Shown here piece after piece: positions 34,743 to 44,264 of a DNA stretch of 64,000 nt. The stretch spans positions 91,072-155,071 of the forward strand of contig NZ_ATUW01000001.1 in assembly GCF_000420405.1 (NCBI RefSeq), read 5' to 3'. The translations under genes and the position numbers were made by a program. This stretch comes from Winkia neuii subsp. neuii DSM 8576. GTDB taxonomy: Bacteria; Actinomycetota; Actinomycetes; Actinomycetales; Actinomycetaceae. The notes under the pieces are model-generated. The model was given only the letters and a program-made list of their open reading frames with translations. It was not told where the DNA came from and did not search any database. The first letter of the stretch is position 1; each line of letters starts with the position of its first letter.

Positions 34743-34948
34743 TGTTACTCCTTGAAATTTTACGCAAAATCCCGCGCGGGGCTTTTGCACACAATTAACA
34801 CACCCTCACAGAGTAGGCCTAGTGAACATCATTTTCGATAGACCGTAAGAGAACATTTGGTGAACAACAAGAGAACTCCAGGAGGCAGCTCTATTCACCC
34901 AAACAAGGAGCAAGGAGGCAGCCCTACGCGAGCCCGTAATATTTGTCA

Positions 34949-34998
34949 TTTGTAAAACAAAAACTTGAAATCTTTTCTTTACACTCGTAAATTATCAC
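34949..34998 (+). promoter_or_regulatory. Promoter and candidate operator for the TetR gene
   Basis: TTTGTAAAACAAA (34949-34961) is a symmetric site with 4-base arms. It is followed by TTGAAA (from 34965) and TAAATT (34988-34993), spaced 17 bases. The transcript would begin at about the GTG at 35001, giving a leaderless message, common in actinobacteria. The dyad is a plausible autoregulatory operator for TetR. Confidence 0.6.
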
Positions 34999-35000
34999 GC

Positions 35001-35606
35001 GTGGAAGATGAACATAAGCTAGACCCCCGCGTCGAGAAGTCCCGCACCGCGTTATTGGATGCGGTGGATAAGCTCATCGAACGCGGGCAAAACCCAGACC
35101 AAATAAGCATTACCGAGCTGGTCGCCAAAGCAGGCGTTAGCCGCCCTACCTTCTACCAGCATTTCAGTACCATCACGGAACTGGTCGGCGCCTCCGTATT
35201 GCGCAGAATTGAAAACATGTTTGCTGCGATCCCCCAAGAGCGCAACGTAGATCCCGGAGCCACCGAAGATGCTATAAGGACGATGCTCACATTTTTGAGC
35301 GAAGATGGCACCTACTGCGCTACCGTTTTCAACTCTTCGGCCGCCCAGCATTTACTAAACAACCTGGTAGATTACATTGCTCACAGGCTGCAATACGTAT
35401 CTCCGATAGGAACCAAGGTAGAAACGTTCACAGCGATCGCCCCTGAAAAATATTGCCAATTCTTAGCTGCTGGGGCAATATGGCTTGTCCAAGAGTGGCT
35501 GCTGACCGAGGCTAACCCCAAAGCCTCACTAGAAAAATATGTTGAGCAAATTTCTACCTCCCTGCTGCTGGGAGGACAACTGAAAGAAGGCGGAAATGGC
35601 AACTGA
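35001..35606 (+). CDS. TetR family regulator
   Basis: 201 residues from the GTG at 35001, chosen because a near-consensus promoter ends 7 bases before it. An upstream TTG at 34965 would overlap the promoter. The HTH is ALLDAVDKLIERGQNPDQISITELVAKAGVSRPTFYQHFSTITEL, and the C-terminal half is a variable ligand domain (about 85-195). The stop overlaps the start of the YhgE/Pip gene by 11 bases, so the pair are co-transcribed and the regulator most likely controls that exporter-like protein. Confidence 0.9.
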   Translation: MEDEHKLDPRVEKSRTALLDAVDKLIERGQNPDQISITELVAKAGVSRPTFYQHFSTITELVGASVLRRIENMFAAIPQERNVDPGATEDAIRTMLTFLSEDGTYCATVFNSSAAQHLLNNLVDYIAHRLQYVSPIGTKVETFTAIAPEKYCQFLAAGAIWLVQEWLLTEANPKASLEKYVEQISTSLLLGGQLKEGGNGN

Positions 35607-37911
35607 AAAAGTCATCAGCCCACGCCGGCGCACACTTTTGACCATTGTGGTAATTATCGGCCTGGCCTGTATCCCGCTAATTTATTCTTCGATTTTGACG
35701 GGTTCGTACAAAGACCCAATCGACAAACTGAACACGATTCCTGCCGCGATCGTAAACAACGACCAACCGGCTCAAGGAACCTCAGGTACCTTGCATATTG
35801 GCGCGGATCTTACCCGCCAAATGCTCGAGTCCGAAAATGAGCAAAACCTAGGCTGGAAGCAATACGGCGCTAAGGAGGCAGCCACCAAACTTGAAAGCGG
35901 TGACGTTTACGCAGTTCTTACAATTCCGAAAGATTTTTCTGCTAACGTCGCGGCTGCCCAAGAAGACCCCAAGAACCTGAAGCCCACCACCATCACTTTC
36001 ACCTCAAACGATTCCCAAAACTACATTGTGGGCAAATTCGGCACCGGTGTTGCAGACAAAATTAAGGACAAACTGGCCCACCAAATAACGGCTGAGTACC
36101 TAGAGAAAGTGAACTTGTCCTTCACCAACCTGCACAAGTCCTTGGACACAGCTTCCGAGGGCGCGGGCAAACTTTCCGACGGTGCCGGCAAAGCCAACGA
36201 GGGGGCGGGCAAGTTGACGCTCGCCCTCGGGAAGCTACAGGGCGGCGCAAACACGTTGGCGGGCGGGAACGCGACGCTCGCCGGCGGTGCCAATGCTCTA
36301 AGCGAGGGCGCGGGCAAGCTCTCTGGAGGAGCCTCTAAGTCGGCCGAAGGCGCGGACAAGCTGGCTGCGGGCCTGAACCAGTTGGCGGGCAAGACCGGGC
36401 AAATCGACTCTGCTGGAGCCCAGCTGAATCAAGGCACTAAGGAACTTGCAGACAAATCTGCGCTCTTGTCCCAAAAGATTGGCGAACTAAATGCCGCCAA
36501 CACGTCTTTGGCGGACAACATGAAGAAGCTTGCTGCTGGCTCCCACAAGGCCAGCGAAGGGGCCGCAAGCCTGCAGGCGGGAGCTGCTTCTCTGGAAGCC
36601 GGCGCCGCCGAGCTGAATTCCGGTTTGCAAACTATGGGAGCGAAGTTAGACCAGGCCCCCTTCCTCATTCCCAAGGCAATGTTAGTGGACAAGATTGGCC
36701 CGCTCCTGGACGGCGCTGCCCAGCTGTCGGCGGGTGCGAAAAAGCTAAATGAGGGCGCAACAGCCTTAGTGGGCGACGACACTACGGGCCTGACCGCTCT
36801 TGCGACCGGGGCTGACCAGGCCCTGGCCGGGGCACAAAAGATTGCTGAGGCGAACTCTAAATTAAACGAGGGCGGCACCCAGCTTTCCGCAGGCGCCGCA
36901 AAGGCTGCGGAAGGCACTTCTAAGTTCACTGGCTCGCTCTCTAAGGCAACCACCTCCATTGGAGCGGCAGCCAACGGGGCGAACCGGCTAGCCGACGGCA
37001 CCAGCCAAGTAGCAAACGGTGCCAGCCAGCTACAGTCCAAAGCTCCTCTGCTAGCCGAAGGCGCCCAGCGCGCCGCCGCAGGAGCCGACAAGCTCAGCTC
37101 CGGCCTTGGCCAGGCCGGAACCGGCGCACACCAGTTGCAAGACGGAACTTCCGCCCTCGCGCAGGGGAACACCCAGCTGAAAGATTCACTGTCAAAGGGC
37201 GCTGCGAAGGTTCCTGACTACACTGCACAGCAGGCCCGCAATAGTGCGGAAAACACTGCTGGCCCTGTAACACTGGACGCCACGAAAACAAACGACGTGG
37301 GCCCATTCGGCTTTGGCGTGGCCCCCTACTTCATGTCTCTGGCCATGTGGGTGGGTGCGATCGCGTTCTACCTAATGATGAACCCCCTCAATAAGACCTT
37401 GATGCGCAACAAGAAGGTTTCCGCACTGGGAGTGGGGGTAGGATCCCTAGGTGCCACCGCGGCCATTTCTGTTGCCCAGGCTTTGCTGATGCTTGCAGGA
37501 ATGCACTTCATAGTTGGCCTTGAACCGGCCAATCGCGCCGCCACAGTTGGGCTGTGCGTCCTCACCTCGTTTACGTTCGTGGTGATCAACCAGGCGCTGA
37601 TTGCCGCCCTCGGCCCGTCGGGGCGCTTCATCGCACTGCTACTGATCGTGTTGCAGCTCGGCGCGGCAGGGGGCATCTACCCGGTGCAAACTGCCCCGAA
37701 GCTGTTCCAGGTTATTCACGATTGGCTTCCCATCACCTACACGGTAGATGCGCTGCGCGCTGCAATCGGCGGCGGGCCCATTCCCATGGGACCGACGGGA
37801 GCTGTACTGGGCACCTACATTGCTATTTCAGCGATAGTTGTCCTGGTGGCCGCCTACTTCCGCCGCCACGGCTACAAGCCCACCATGGAACAGGTGATGG
37901 GCCACCGCTAA
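35596..37911 (+). CDS. YhgE/Pip family membrane protein
   Basis: 771 residues. A first membrane helix (RTLLTIVVIIGLACIPLIYSSIL) precedes a soluble part with LNTIPAAIVNNDQPAQG. A very long alanine/glycine-rich coil follows (about 190-560) with SEGAGKLSGGASK-like heptad units containing repeated Gly-Ala-Leu steps, and the end has five or six membrane helices (about 570-760). This is the plan of YhgE/Pip proteins, which resemble ABC-2 membrane partners and phage-infection proteins, and of the ESX-linked exporters. Such proteins are often paired with TetR and give resistance to membrane-active compounds. Substrate unknown. Confidence 0.9.
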   Translation: MATEKVISPRRRTLLTIVVIIGLACIPLIYSSILTGSYKDPIDKLNTIPAAIVNNDQPAQGTSGTLHIGADLTRQMLESENEQNLGWKQYGAKEAATKLESGDVYAVLTIPKDFSANVAAAQEDPKNLKPTTITFTSNDSQNYIVGKFGTGVADKIKDKLAHQITAEYLEKVNLSFTNLHKSLDTASEGAGKLSDGAGKANEGAGKLTLALGKLQGGANTLAGGNATLAGGANALSEGAGKLSGGASKSAEGADKLAAGLNQLAGKTGQIDSAGAQLNQGTKELADKSALLSQKIGELNAANTSLADNMKKLAAGSHKASEGAASLQAGAASLEAGAAELNSGLQTMGAKLDQAPFLIPKAMLVDKIGPLLDGAAQLSAGAKKLNEGATALVGDDTTGLTALATGADQALAGAQKIAEANSKLNEGGTQLSAGAAKAAEGTSKFTGSLSKATTSIGAAANGANRLADGTSQVANGASQLQSKAPLLAEGAQRAAAGADKLSSGLGQAGTGAHQLQDGTSALAQGNTQLKDSLSKGAAKVPDYTAQQARNSAENTAGPVTLDATKTNDVGPFGFGVAPYFMSLAMWVGAIAFYLMMNPLNKTLMRNKKVSALGVGVGSLGATAAISVAQALLMLAGMHFIVGLEPANRAATVGLCVLTSFTFVVINQALIAALGPSGRFIALLLIVLQLGAAGGIYPVQTAPKLFQVIHDWLPITYTVDALRAAIGGGPIPMGPTGAVLGTYIAISAIVVLVAAYFRRHGYKPTMEQVMGHR

Positions 37912-37920
37912 GGTAAGCCC

Positions 37921-38358
37921 GTGCGCATCATGCTTTTAGAAGGCACGCGCGGCATTCTTGGAGTGCTCAGTATCCCCCTGCTCTTCCCCCTACCCCTATT
38001 GGCGGCCGTATACGTGACCCGCTGGGTGCTGGGGGAAGACGGGGCGCTCGTAAGCCCCCTGTGGGCTAGCTACCTCGTATGTGTCTTTCTATTTATATTG
38101 TTGCTCATCGTTGGTGGCGCTATCGAAGCTGGTACAAAGAAACTCTATTCGCGCAAATGGACCGGCCTGACCGTATCCTTTGTAATTGAAATACTCATAG
38201 CTGCAGCAATCTTGCGCCTAGTGGTGGCACCGCTGCTTGCCGCGGCCATTGCCGGCCTCCTTGGCGTGAGCTTGGAGTTTGCAATCTTTCGCGGGCTGGC
38301 TCCGCTTTGGAAACACTTAGAGGCAGAAGCCGACAAACATAGCGCCACCAAAAGCTAG
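37921..38358 (+). CDS. Small membrane protein after YhgE
   Basis: 145 residues, GTG start at 37921, 9 bases after the YhgE stop. Four hydrophobic helices are visible (about 12-32, 46-66, 80-100, 103-122), with charged ends. No family is recognised. Its tight position suggests a partner of the YhgE protein. Confidence 0.65.
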   Translation: MRIMLLEGTRGILGVLSIPLLFPLPLLAAVYVTRWVLGEDGALVSPLWASYLVCVFLFILLLIVGGAIEAGTKKLYSRKWTGLTVSFVIEILIAAAILRLVVAPLLAAAIAGLLGVSLEFAIFRGLAPLWKHLEAEADKHSATKS

Positions 38359-38386
38359 CGCATGCCCACCGGGGTGTGCGCTAGCT
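38353..38386. terminator. Shared bidirectional terminator
   Basis: A 10-bp perfect dyad AGCTAGCGCA (38353-38362) with TGCGCTAGCT (38377-38386) lies between the convergent ends of the membrane protein gene and xylB, overlapping the stop of the first. It can terminate both. Confidence 0.65.
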
Positions 38387-38399
38387 TCCCCCCGCTACC

Positions 38400-39806
38400 T
38401 TAGAGAAGATCGCCCATAGCATTGCGGAAAATTTCCCACGAGGGCGGCGCCTGGCCCGGGCTTACCCGCTTTATTACTTGCGGATCCCACTTGGGGCCAA
38501 CCTCGACGCCCGCGGCCAGTGCGGCCTGCCGGGCGGCCCCTTTTGCTACGTACTCGCCCGGGGCTGGTAGCGAAAGTGGGATCTGCATGATGTCAGCCAG
38601 AATCTGCAGCAGCACACTAGATTTTGCAGCACCCCCAACCACCATCGCAGAAGAAATTTCAATGCCTCCGGCACGCACGGCCTCGAGCGTCGCCCTCATG
38701 TGGCAGGCCAAAGATTCGAAGGCGAGGCGCGCAAAGTTTTTCCGCGTCATCGCTTCCGGACGCAGGTTCAAGATGCGCCCTGTGGCGTCGGGGAGGTTCG
38801 GGGTGCGTTCACCCACGAAGTAGGGAATCATGACCATGCCGCCGCAACCGGGCTCACCCGCCTGGGCCAGGGCATCCAGTTCTTTGTAGTCCGTCCCGAG
38901 GATCCGGCAGAAATAGTCCTGCACTAGCGAACCGTTCAGCGTGCAAGCGAGCGGCAGCCACTGCCCGGAAGCATCCATAAACCCGGTAACTCCGCCAACC
39001 GCGTCGCGCACAGGATGGTCAGACCTAGCGGCCACCACCCCGGAGGTGCCCAGAGAAACCGAGGCCTCCCCGTGGGCAAGATTTAGCCCCAATGCTGCCC
39101 CCGCGTTGTCGCCGCAACCGGGCGCTACCTTGCCGCCGCCGAAGTCGGCGCTTGCCGTACCTACCACCTCGGTGGCAGAGGCTATGCGCGGCAGAATGAT
39201 CTGGCGGGCTTCGGCCTCGCTAATACGCAGCGCGTGGGCCAAAATGTCGTAGCGATAACTGGCATCCGCGCAATCGACATAGCCGGTGCCGGAAGCATCC
39301 GAACGGTCGGTAACCAAATCTTCGAGCCGCCCAGTACCCCGAATCTTCCAGGTCAGCCAGTCGTGTGGCAGGCAGATCGCAGCAATCCGCCTCGCGTTGG
39401 CAGGCTCGTTGTCGGCCATCCACCGCAGCTTCGAAACCGTAAGGGAAGCAACGGGAACGGAGCCCACAGCCTCGGCCCAAAAATCGGGGCCCTTTTCTTC
39501 AACCAGTGCTGCGGCGGCCGGCGCCGCCTTAGTGTCATTCCACAGTTGGGCGGGGCGAATCACCTGCCCCTTGGCGTCTAACAGCACCATGCCGTGCTGC
39601 TGGCCCCCAACGGCCAGCGCGGCTACATCTTCCAGTCCGCCCGCTTCTGCCACGGCTTTTTTGAGGGCGGCCAGCCACGCCTGCGGGTCTACTTCGGTTC
39701 CGTCTGGGTGGGCCGCCCGCCCCTGCCGCAGAATTTGCCCGGTGGTGGCCTCTAGCACAAGCACTTTGGTGGATTGGGTCGAAGAATCGATTCCTGCTAC
39801 GTACAT
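38400..39806 (-). CDS. xylB: Xylulokinase
   Basis: 468 residues from the ATG at 39804-39806 (GGGAGA site). A FGGY-family sugar kinase: N-terminal [34 protein letters not shown] (substrate), [12 protein letters not shown], and the ATP part [18 protein letters not shown]. It phosphorylates D-xylulose to D-xylulose 5-phosphate, which enters the pentose phosphate or phosphoketolase route. It is divergent from xylA across a 244-base control region, where the ROK repressor would act. Confidence 0.93.
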   Translation of the reverse strand: MYVAGIDSSTQSTKVLVLEATTGQILRQGRAAHPDGTEVDPQAWLAALKKAVAEAGGLEDVAALAVGGQQHGMVLLDAKGQVIRPAQLWNDTKAAPAAAALVEEKGPDFWAEAVGSVPVASLTVSKLRWMADNEPANARRIAAICLPHDWLTWKIRGTGRLEDLVTDRSDASGTGYVDCADASYRYDILAHALRISEAEARQIILPRIASATEVVGTASADFGGGKVAPGCGDNAGAALGLNLAHGEASVSLGTSGVVAARSDHPVRDAVGGVTGFMDASGQWLPLACTLNGSLVQDYFCRILGTDYKELDALAQAGEPGCGGMVMIPYFVGERTPNLPDATGRILNLRPEAMTRKNFARLAFESLACHMRATLEAVRAGGIEISSAMVVGGAAKSSVLLQILADIMQIPLSLPAPGEYVAKGAARQAALAAGVEVGPKWDPQVIKRVSPGQAPPSWEIFRNAMGDLL

Positions 39807-40050
39807 CTTGTCTCCCGCTGGAAGCGTCAACTTTGGCGCCGTCCTCATCGACTTTGTTTTATGCAATAACTATAGGCTACAAACAATAATTTGGCACTGC
39901 AATATCGTAACCTGCAGTAGCCTCCCAAACCTTTCTGATCTTGAAATTTACCCCTTGCGAAGACCTGGCAGCGCTGCTAACCTACTTTTTGTAACATACC
40001 ATTACAAAGTCGTTGAGGCTCAGCTTCCGACGCAGTACGAGGAGGTACAA

Positions 40051-41397
40051 ATGTCTGACCTTTGGAAAACCGGAAAAATCCCTTACGTGGGTACAGCCGA
40101 CCCGAAGCAGGGCCTTGGATTCCACTACTACCAGCCGAACAAAATAGTGGCCGGAAAGAAAATGTCTGAATGGTGCCGGTTCGCAGTAGCCTACTGGCAC
40201 ACCTTCAATCAGCGTCTTGTTGACCCGTTCGGCGACGGCACCGCCCAGCGCCCCTACGACAAGTACTCCGACCCAATGGAACTGGCACTTGCCAAGGTCG
40301 ACTATTCCTTCGAGTTCTACCAGAAGCTGGGGGCCGAATTCTTCTGCTTCCACGACCGCGACATTGCCCCCGAGGGCGACACCCTTCGCGAAACCAACAA
40401 GAACCTAGACAAGGTGGTTGACCGCATCGAACAGCGGCAGCAGGAAACCGGCATCAAACTGCTGTGGAACACCTGCAACCTGTTCACCAACCCCCGCTTC
40501 CAGGCTGGCGCGGCCACCTCGCCCTTCGCTGACATCTACGCTTACGCGGGCGGCCAGCTCAAACACTCCCTTGAAATCGCGAAGCAGCTGGGCGCCGAAA
40601 ACTACGTCTTCTGGGGCGGACGCGAGGGCTACGAAACCCTGTGGAACACTGACCTGAAGCGCGAACAGGATCATATGGCGGCCTTCTTCCACGCTGCCGT
40701 CGACTACGCTAAAGAAATCGGCCTCGACGCCCAGTTCTTAATTGAGCCCAAGCCAAAGGAACCCACCACCCACCAGTACGATTTCGACGCCGCCACCACT
40801 ATTGCATTCCTAAAGAGCTACGACCTCGACAAAGATTTCAAGCTCAACCTGGAGGGCAACCACGCCAACCTGGCAGGGCACACCTACCAGCACGAAATCC
40901 GCGTGGCGCGCTCGGCCGGCTTGCTCGGCTCCCTGGACGCAAACCAGGGCGACAAGCTACTGGGATGGGACCTGGATGAGTTCCCCTCCGACCTGTACGA
41001 AACCACCTCGGTCATGTGGGAAATCTTGGCCGAGGGCGGCATTGGCGCAAAAGGCGGGCTAAACTTCGATGCCAAACCCCGCCGCTCTTCCTTCACTGAA
41101 GAAGACCTGTTTGCCGCCCACGTGGTAGGCATGGATTCGTTCGCCGCAGGTTTGCTGGTAGCCGCCAAGATGCACGAGGACGGCGTAATTGAAAACGTTC
41201 TGAAAGAACGCTACGCCAGCTTCGATTCCGGCTTGGGAGCCAAGGCCGAGTCCGGCCAGGCTTCGCTAGCAGACCTAGAGGCACACGTCCTGGACAAGAG
41301 GCAGTCAGAGCTGATTGCCGCAAATGAGCCGGGCAACCTGGAAACTCTCAAAGCGACCATCAACAACTACATTGTCAAAGCGCTAGCTGAAGCTTAG
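40051..41397 (+). CDS. xylA: Xylose isomerase
   Basis: 448 residues from the ATG at 40051, with GAGGAGG just ahead. Class II xylose isomerase: [13 protein letters not shown] (His/Asp active site), [72 protein letters not shown] with all metal-binding acids present. It converts D-xylose to D-xylulose, made for xylB. The open frame continues far upstream (from 39286), but the codons before 40051 are in the control region and the opposite-strand xylB, so the start given is preferred. The 244 bases between xylA and xylB are AT-rich and hold the promoters of both. Confidence 0.95.
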   Translation: MSDLWKTGKIPYVGTADPKQGLGFHYYQPNKIVAGKKMSEWCRFAVAYWHTFNQRLVDPFGDGTAQRPYDKYSDPMELALAKVDYSFEFYQKLGAEFFCFHDRDIAPEGDTLRETNKNLDKVVDRIEQRQQETGIKLLWNTCNLFTNPRFQAGAATSPFADIYAYAGGQLKHSLEIAKQLGAENYVFWGGREGYETLWNTDLKREQDHMAAFFHAAVDYAKEIGLDAQFLIEPKPKEPTTHQYDFDAATTIAFLKSYDLDKDFKLNLEGNHANLAGHTYQHEIRVARSAGLLGSLDANQGDKLLGWDLDEFPSDLYETTSVMWEILAEGGIGAKGGLNFDAKPRRSSFTEEDLFAAHVVGMDSFAAGLLVAAKMHEDGVIENVLKERYASFDSGLGAKAESGQASLADLEAHVLDKRQSELIAANEPGNLETLKATINNYIVKALAEA

Positions 41398-41404
41398 GCG
41401 CACC

Positions 41405-41440
41405 GGCCGGGCCCGGCGGACCCGGCCCCACAAACTTTTT
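41405..41440 (+). terminator. Hairpin between xylA and the transporter
   Basis: A GC-rich dyad GGCCGGG (41405-41411) and CCCGGCC (41421-41427), followed after 8 bases by TTTTT. It may act as a partial terminator that lowers transporter expression. A second small hairpin GGCCGTGAGCGGCC follows at 41446-41459. Confidence 0.55.
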
Positions 41441-41478
41441 CATTCGGCCGTGAGCGGCCTGACCATTGGCGGTTTTTC

Positions 41479-42831
41479 ATGCGTAAAATCTCTATGACCT
41501 TCGTGTACCTTTTTGGGTCTTTAGGGGGTCTGCTCTTTGGCTATGACACCGGTGTCATCAGCGGAGCTATTTTGTTTATTCAAGACCAGTTGAAACTGGC
41601 CTCGTGGGGGCAAGGCTGGGTTGTTAGCGCGGTTTTGCTAGGCGCTGTAATCGGCGCCGCAGTAATTGGTCCACTGTCCGACAAGTATGGGCGGCGGCGC
41701 CTAGTACTGCTCGCTTCGGTTATCTTCTTCGTAGGCGCCCTAGGATCTGGGGTGGCCCATTCCGTTGCGGTGCTTATTATTTCGCGCCTGATTTTGGGTC
41801 TCGGCGTGGGCACGGCTTCGGCACTGGTTCCCACCTATCTTTCCGAAATGTCGCCCGTTTCCAAACGCGGTTTCATTACCGGCTTGTTCCAGCTGATGGT
41901 GATGACCGGCATTTTGCTGGCCTACATAACCAACTACGCCTTCGCTGGCCTCTACACCGGGTGGCGGTGGATGCTGGGGCTGGCAGCACTGCCGGCTGCC
42001 GTACTGTTCTTCGGCGCCCTGGTGCTGCCCGAATCGCCCCGCTACCTAATCAAGATCGGCAAACGCGAGGCCGCCCACCGCGTCCTAGAATCCATGTACC
42101 GCGGGCACGAGGGCGAAATCGATGCCAAGATCGCCGAAATTGACGAGCAAGCTTCAGTGAAAGAAGGCGGGTGGGGTGAACTCTTCGGAAAGACCGCCCG
42201 CCCAGCGCTGGTGGCCGCCCTCGGGCTGGCAATATTCCAGCAGATTATGGGGTGCAACACCGTGCTGTACTACGCTCCCACGATTTTCACCGACGTGGGC
42301 TTCGGCGTAAACGCGGCCCTGCTGGCCCACATTGGCATTGGCGTGTTCAACGTGATTGTGACCGTTCTTGGAATCTGGCTGATGGACAAGGTAAACCGCA
42401 AGTCGATGCTGATCGGTGGTGCTGTGGGGATGGCCGTATCCCTGATCATTATGAGCGTGGGCATGCACTTTTCGGGCCGCAGCCAGTTGGCCGCCTACCT
42501 GTGCGCGATCGCGCTGACGATTTACATTGCCTTCTTCTCGGCCACGTGGGGGCCGGTCATGTGGGTGATGATTGGCGAAATGTTCCCCCTGAACATCCGT
42601 GGGCTCGGCAATTCCTTCGGCGCGGTGATCAACTGGGCGGCGAACTCGATCGTGTCGCTGACCTTCCCGTTCCTACTCAGCTTCTTCGGCACCGGCTACC
42701 TGTTCTTCGGCTACGCCGCGGCCTGCGTGCTGGCCATCATATTCACGCAGAAAATGGTGTTCGAAACACGCAACCGCTCCCTAGAAGAGATTGAAGAATC
42801 ACTGCGTACAAAAGCGGCTGCAACAGCCTAA
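41479..42831 (+). CDS. Sugar/proton symporter (xylose type)
   Basis: 450 residues, 12 membrane helices. Sugar-porter MFS motifs: LGGLLFGYDTGVISGAILF, GPLSDKYGRRRLVLLA, RLILGLGVGTASALVPTYLSE, LPESPRYLIKIGKREAA, QQIMGCNTVLYYAPTIF and GPVMWVMIGEMFPLNIRG. This is the XylE/AraE/GLUT group. Between xylA and the ROK repressor it most likely imports D-xylose with a proton. The ribosome site is weak. Confidence 0.92.
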   Translation: MRKISMTFVYLFGSLGGLLFGYDTGVISGAILFIQDQLKLASWGQGWVVSAVLLGAVIGAAVIGPLSDKYGRRRLVLLASVIFFVGALGSGVAHSVAVLIISRLILGLGVGTASALVPTYLSEMSPVSKRGFITGLFQLMVMTGILLAYITNYAFAGLYTGWRWMLGLAALPAAVLFFGALVLPESPRYLIKIGKREAAHRVLESMYRGHEGEIDAKIAEIDEQASVKEGGWGELFGKTARPALVAALGLAIFQQIMGCNTVLYYAPTIFTDVGFGVNAALLAHIGIGVFNVIVTVLGIWLMDKVNRKSMLIGGAVGMAVSLIIMSVGMHFSGRSQLAAYLCAIALTIYIAFFSATWGPVMWVMIGEMFPLNIRGLGNSFGAVINWAANSIVSLTFPFLLSFFGTGYLFFGYAAACVLAIIFTQKMVFETRNRSLEEIEESLRTKAAATA

Positions 42832-42843
42832 CTTTTTAGGTAA

Positions 42844-42884
42844 GCGGACCACCACCTTTGGCAATAGCATGGGGGGTGGTCCGC
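42844..42884 (+). terminator. Terminator after the sugar symporter
   Basis: A 10-bp stem GCGGACCACC (42844-42853) and GGTGGTCCGC (42875-42884), 12 bases after the stop. No T-run follows, so it may slow or end transcription. Confidence 0.5.
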
Positions 42885-42935
42885 CTTCGGCGGGTCGCCT
42901 TCAAATTTGGGCAAGCGTTAGATAGGAGGGCGAAA

Positions 42936-44132
42936 ATGACAGTCGGCAAAAATTCCCAGTCCCTGCGGCAAGACAACCTCTGCTTGCTGTTGCGCAACAT
43001 CCTTTCCGCCGAAACCGCCCTCTCTAGGGCCAGCCTCGCCAAACAGGTGGGCCTTGCCCGCCCCACAGTTTCCCGGCTTATAGACGAACTAGTGGATTTG
43101 GGAATTGTTAGCGAACTGGAGCCGGTGCGCAACGCCGTGGGCCGGCCAGCCGCTCCCCTAGTTCCCCGCCCCGGGGCATATTGCAGCATCGGCATCGAGG
43201 TGAATCTAAATTACCTGGCTGTGGTAGTACTGGATTTGGCCGGGGCAGAGCTGTTCAAGGTGTGCGAATCCTATGCTTGCCGGGCCGGGTCCCCGAAGCA
43301 GGTCATAGGGCGGGCCTTCAGCCTGTTACGCGATTTTAACGTCCCCGCCGGTATGCAGATCGTGTCAATCTGGTTGGCCGTGCCCGGTCTTGTAACGCCG
43401 GATCGCAAGAGCGTTATTACCTCCCCCAACCTAGGGTGGGAAAACGTAACTCCCAGCGCATTTGAGTGGGACAACCTTACGGGTTTGACCGCCACCATCA
43501 GCCCAACGAACCTAATACTTGCTAACGAGGCCGACGCCTCCGCCTACACCTACATCTACTCGGCCCCCGGAAAACTAAACGCGGACGCCACCTTCCTATA
43601 CCTCTCCGCCGAGGTAGGTATTGGCGCAGCAATTGTGCGACGCGGAAAAATTTTTGGCGGCCAACACGGCTGGGCCGGGGAAATAGGGCACATGTGCGTC
43701 GACTCGGCGGGCCCGGTCTGCCGCTGTGGTTCCAACGGGTGCCTGGAACAGTACGCGGGGCTCGAAGCGATGGTCCGGCGGGCGGGACTTGAACGGGACG
43801 CCTCGATCGACCAACTGCTTACTGCCGCCGGGGAGGGCGAAACCAAGGCCGAACAGGCCTTGTGCGAGTGTGCGCGCGCCCTCGGCATAGCGGTGGCAAA
43901 CGTACTGAACCTGCTAGATTTAGACCTCGTCATATTAGGGGGCCACCTGGCCGCACTCCACGAACGAATCAGCGACGTGTTCTTAGACGAACTGCGTCAC
44001 CGTGTTCTCTCGTCGCGGTGGGCCAGTATTTCAGTGAGCCCTTCAAAATATGGCAGATTCACTGCGGCCCGCGGTGCCGCACTCGCCGGGCTGGAAGCCT
44101 TCATCCGCAACCCCGAAACCTGGAGTGCTTAG
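42936..44132 (+). CDS. ROK family repressor, probable XylR
   Basis: 398 residues from the ATG at 42936 (TAGGAGG site). An N-terminal winged HTH (AETALSRASLAKQVGLARPTVSRLIDELVDLGIV) is joined to a ROK sugar-binding domain: VSIWLAVPGLVTPDRKSVITSPNLGWEN, EVGIGAAIVRRGKIFGG, and the cysteine/histidine zinc site GHMCVDSAGPVCRCGSNGCLEQYAG. ROK regulators of this type repress xylose genes and release DNA on binding xylose. It follows the sugar symporter in the same direction, so it probably controls xylA, xylB and the symporter. Confidence 0.9.
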   Translation: MTVGKNSQSLRQDNLCLLLRNILSAETALSRASLAKQVGLARPTVSRLIDELVDLGIVSELEPVRNAVGRPAAPLVPRPGAYCSIGIEVNLNYLAVVVLDLAGAELFKVCESYACRAGSPKQVIGRAFSLLRDFNVPAGMQIVSIWLAVPGLVTPDRKSVITSPNLGWENVTPSAFEWDNLTGLTATISPTNLILANEADASAYTYIYSAPGKLNADATFLYLSAEVGIGAAIVRRGKIFGGQHGWAGEIGHMCVDSAGPVCRCGSNGCLEQYAGLEAMVRRAGLERDASIDQLLTAAGEGETKAEQALCECARALGIAVANVLNLLDLDLVILGGHLAALHERISDVFLDELRHRVLSSRWASISVSPSKYGRFTAARGAALAGLEAFIRNPETWSA

Positions 44133-44146
44133 CCACCTCACAAGAA

Positions 44147-44186
44147 GGGCCTACCTCTATAAAGTGGCTGCACCACTGGTAGGCCC
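44147..44186 (+). terminator. Terminator after xylR
   Basis: A 9-bp stem GGGCCTACC (44147-44155) with GGTAGGCCC (44178-44186) holds a smaller inner dyad AGTG...CACT. It separates the xyl genes from the next gene. Confidence 0.5.
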
Positions 44187-44264
44187 AAATGCGCCAGCGC
44201 GCGAAAGCACTACCAAAGCGAGCATAATGGAGGGCAGAAAAATACGCTTTCGTAGGGAGTTGCG

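Noticed and set aside
36021-37172. Long minus-strand frames over the YhgE coil
   Set aside because: The repeated Ala/Gly/Ser codons of the coil keep the opposite strand open; no domain or start signal is present.
39286-40050. Upstream extension of xylA to 255 extra residues
   Set aside because: The extension covers xylB on the other strand and the promoter region, and the true start at 40051 has a perfect GAGGAGG site.
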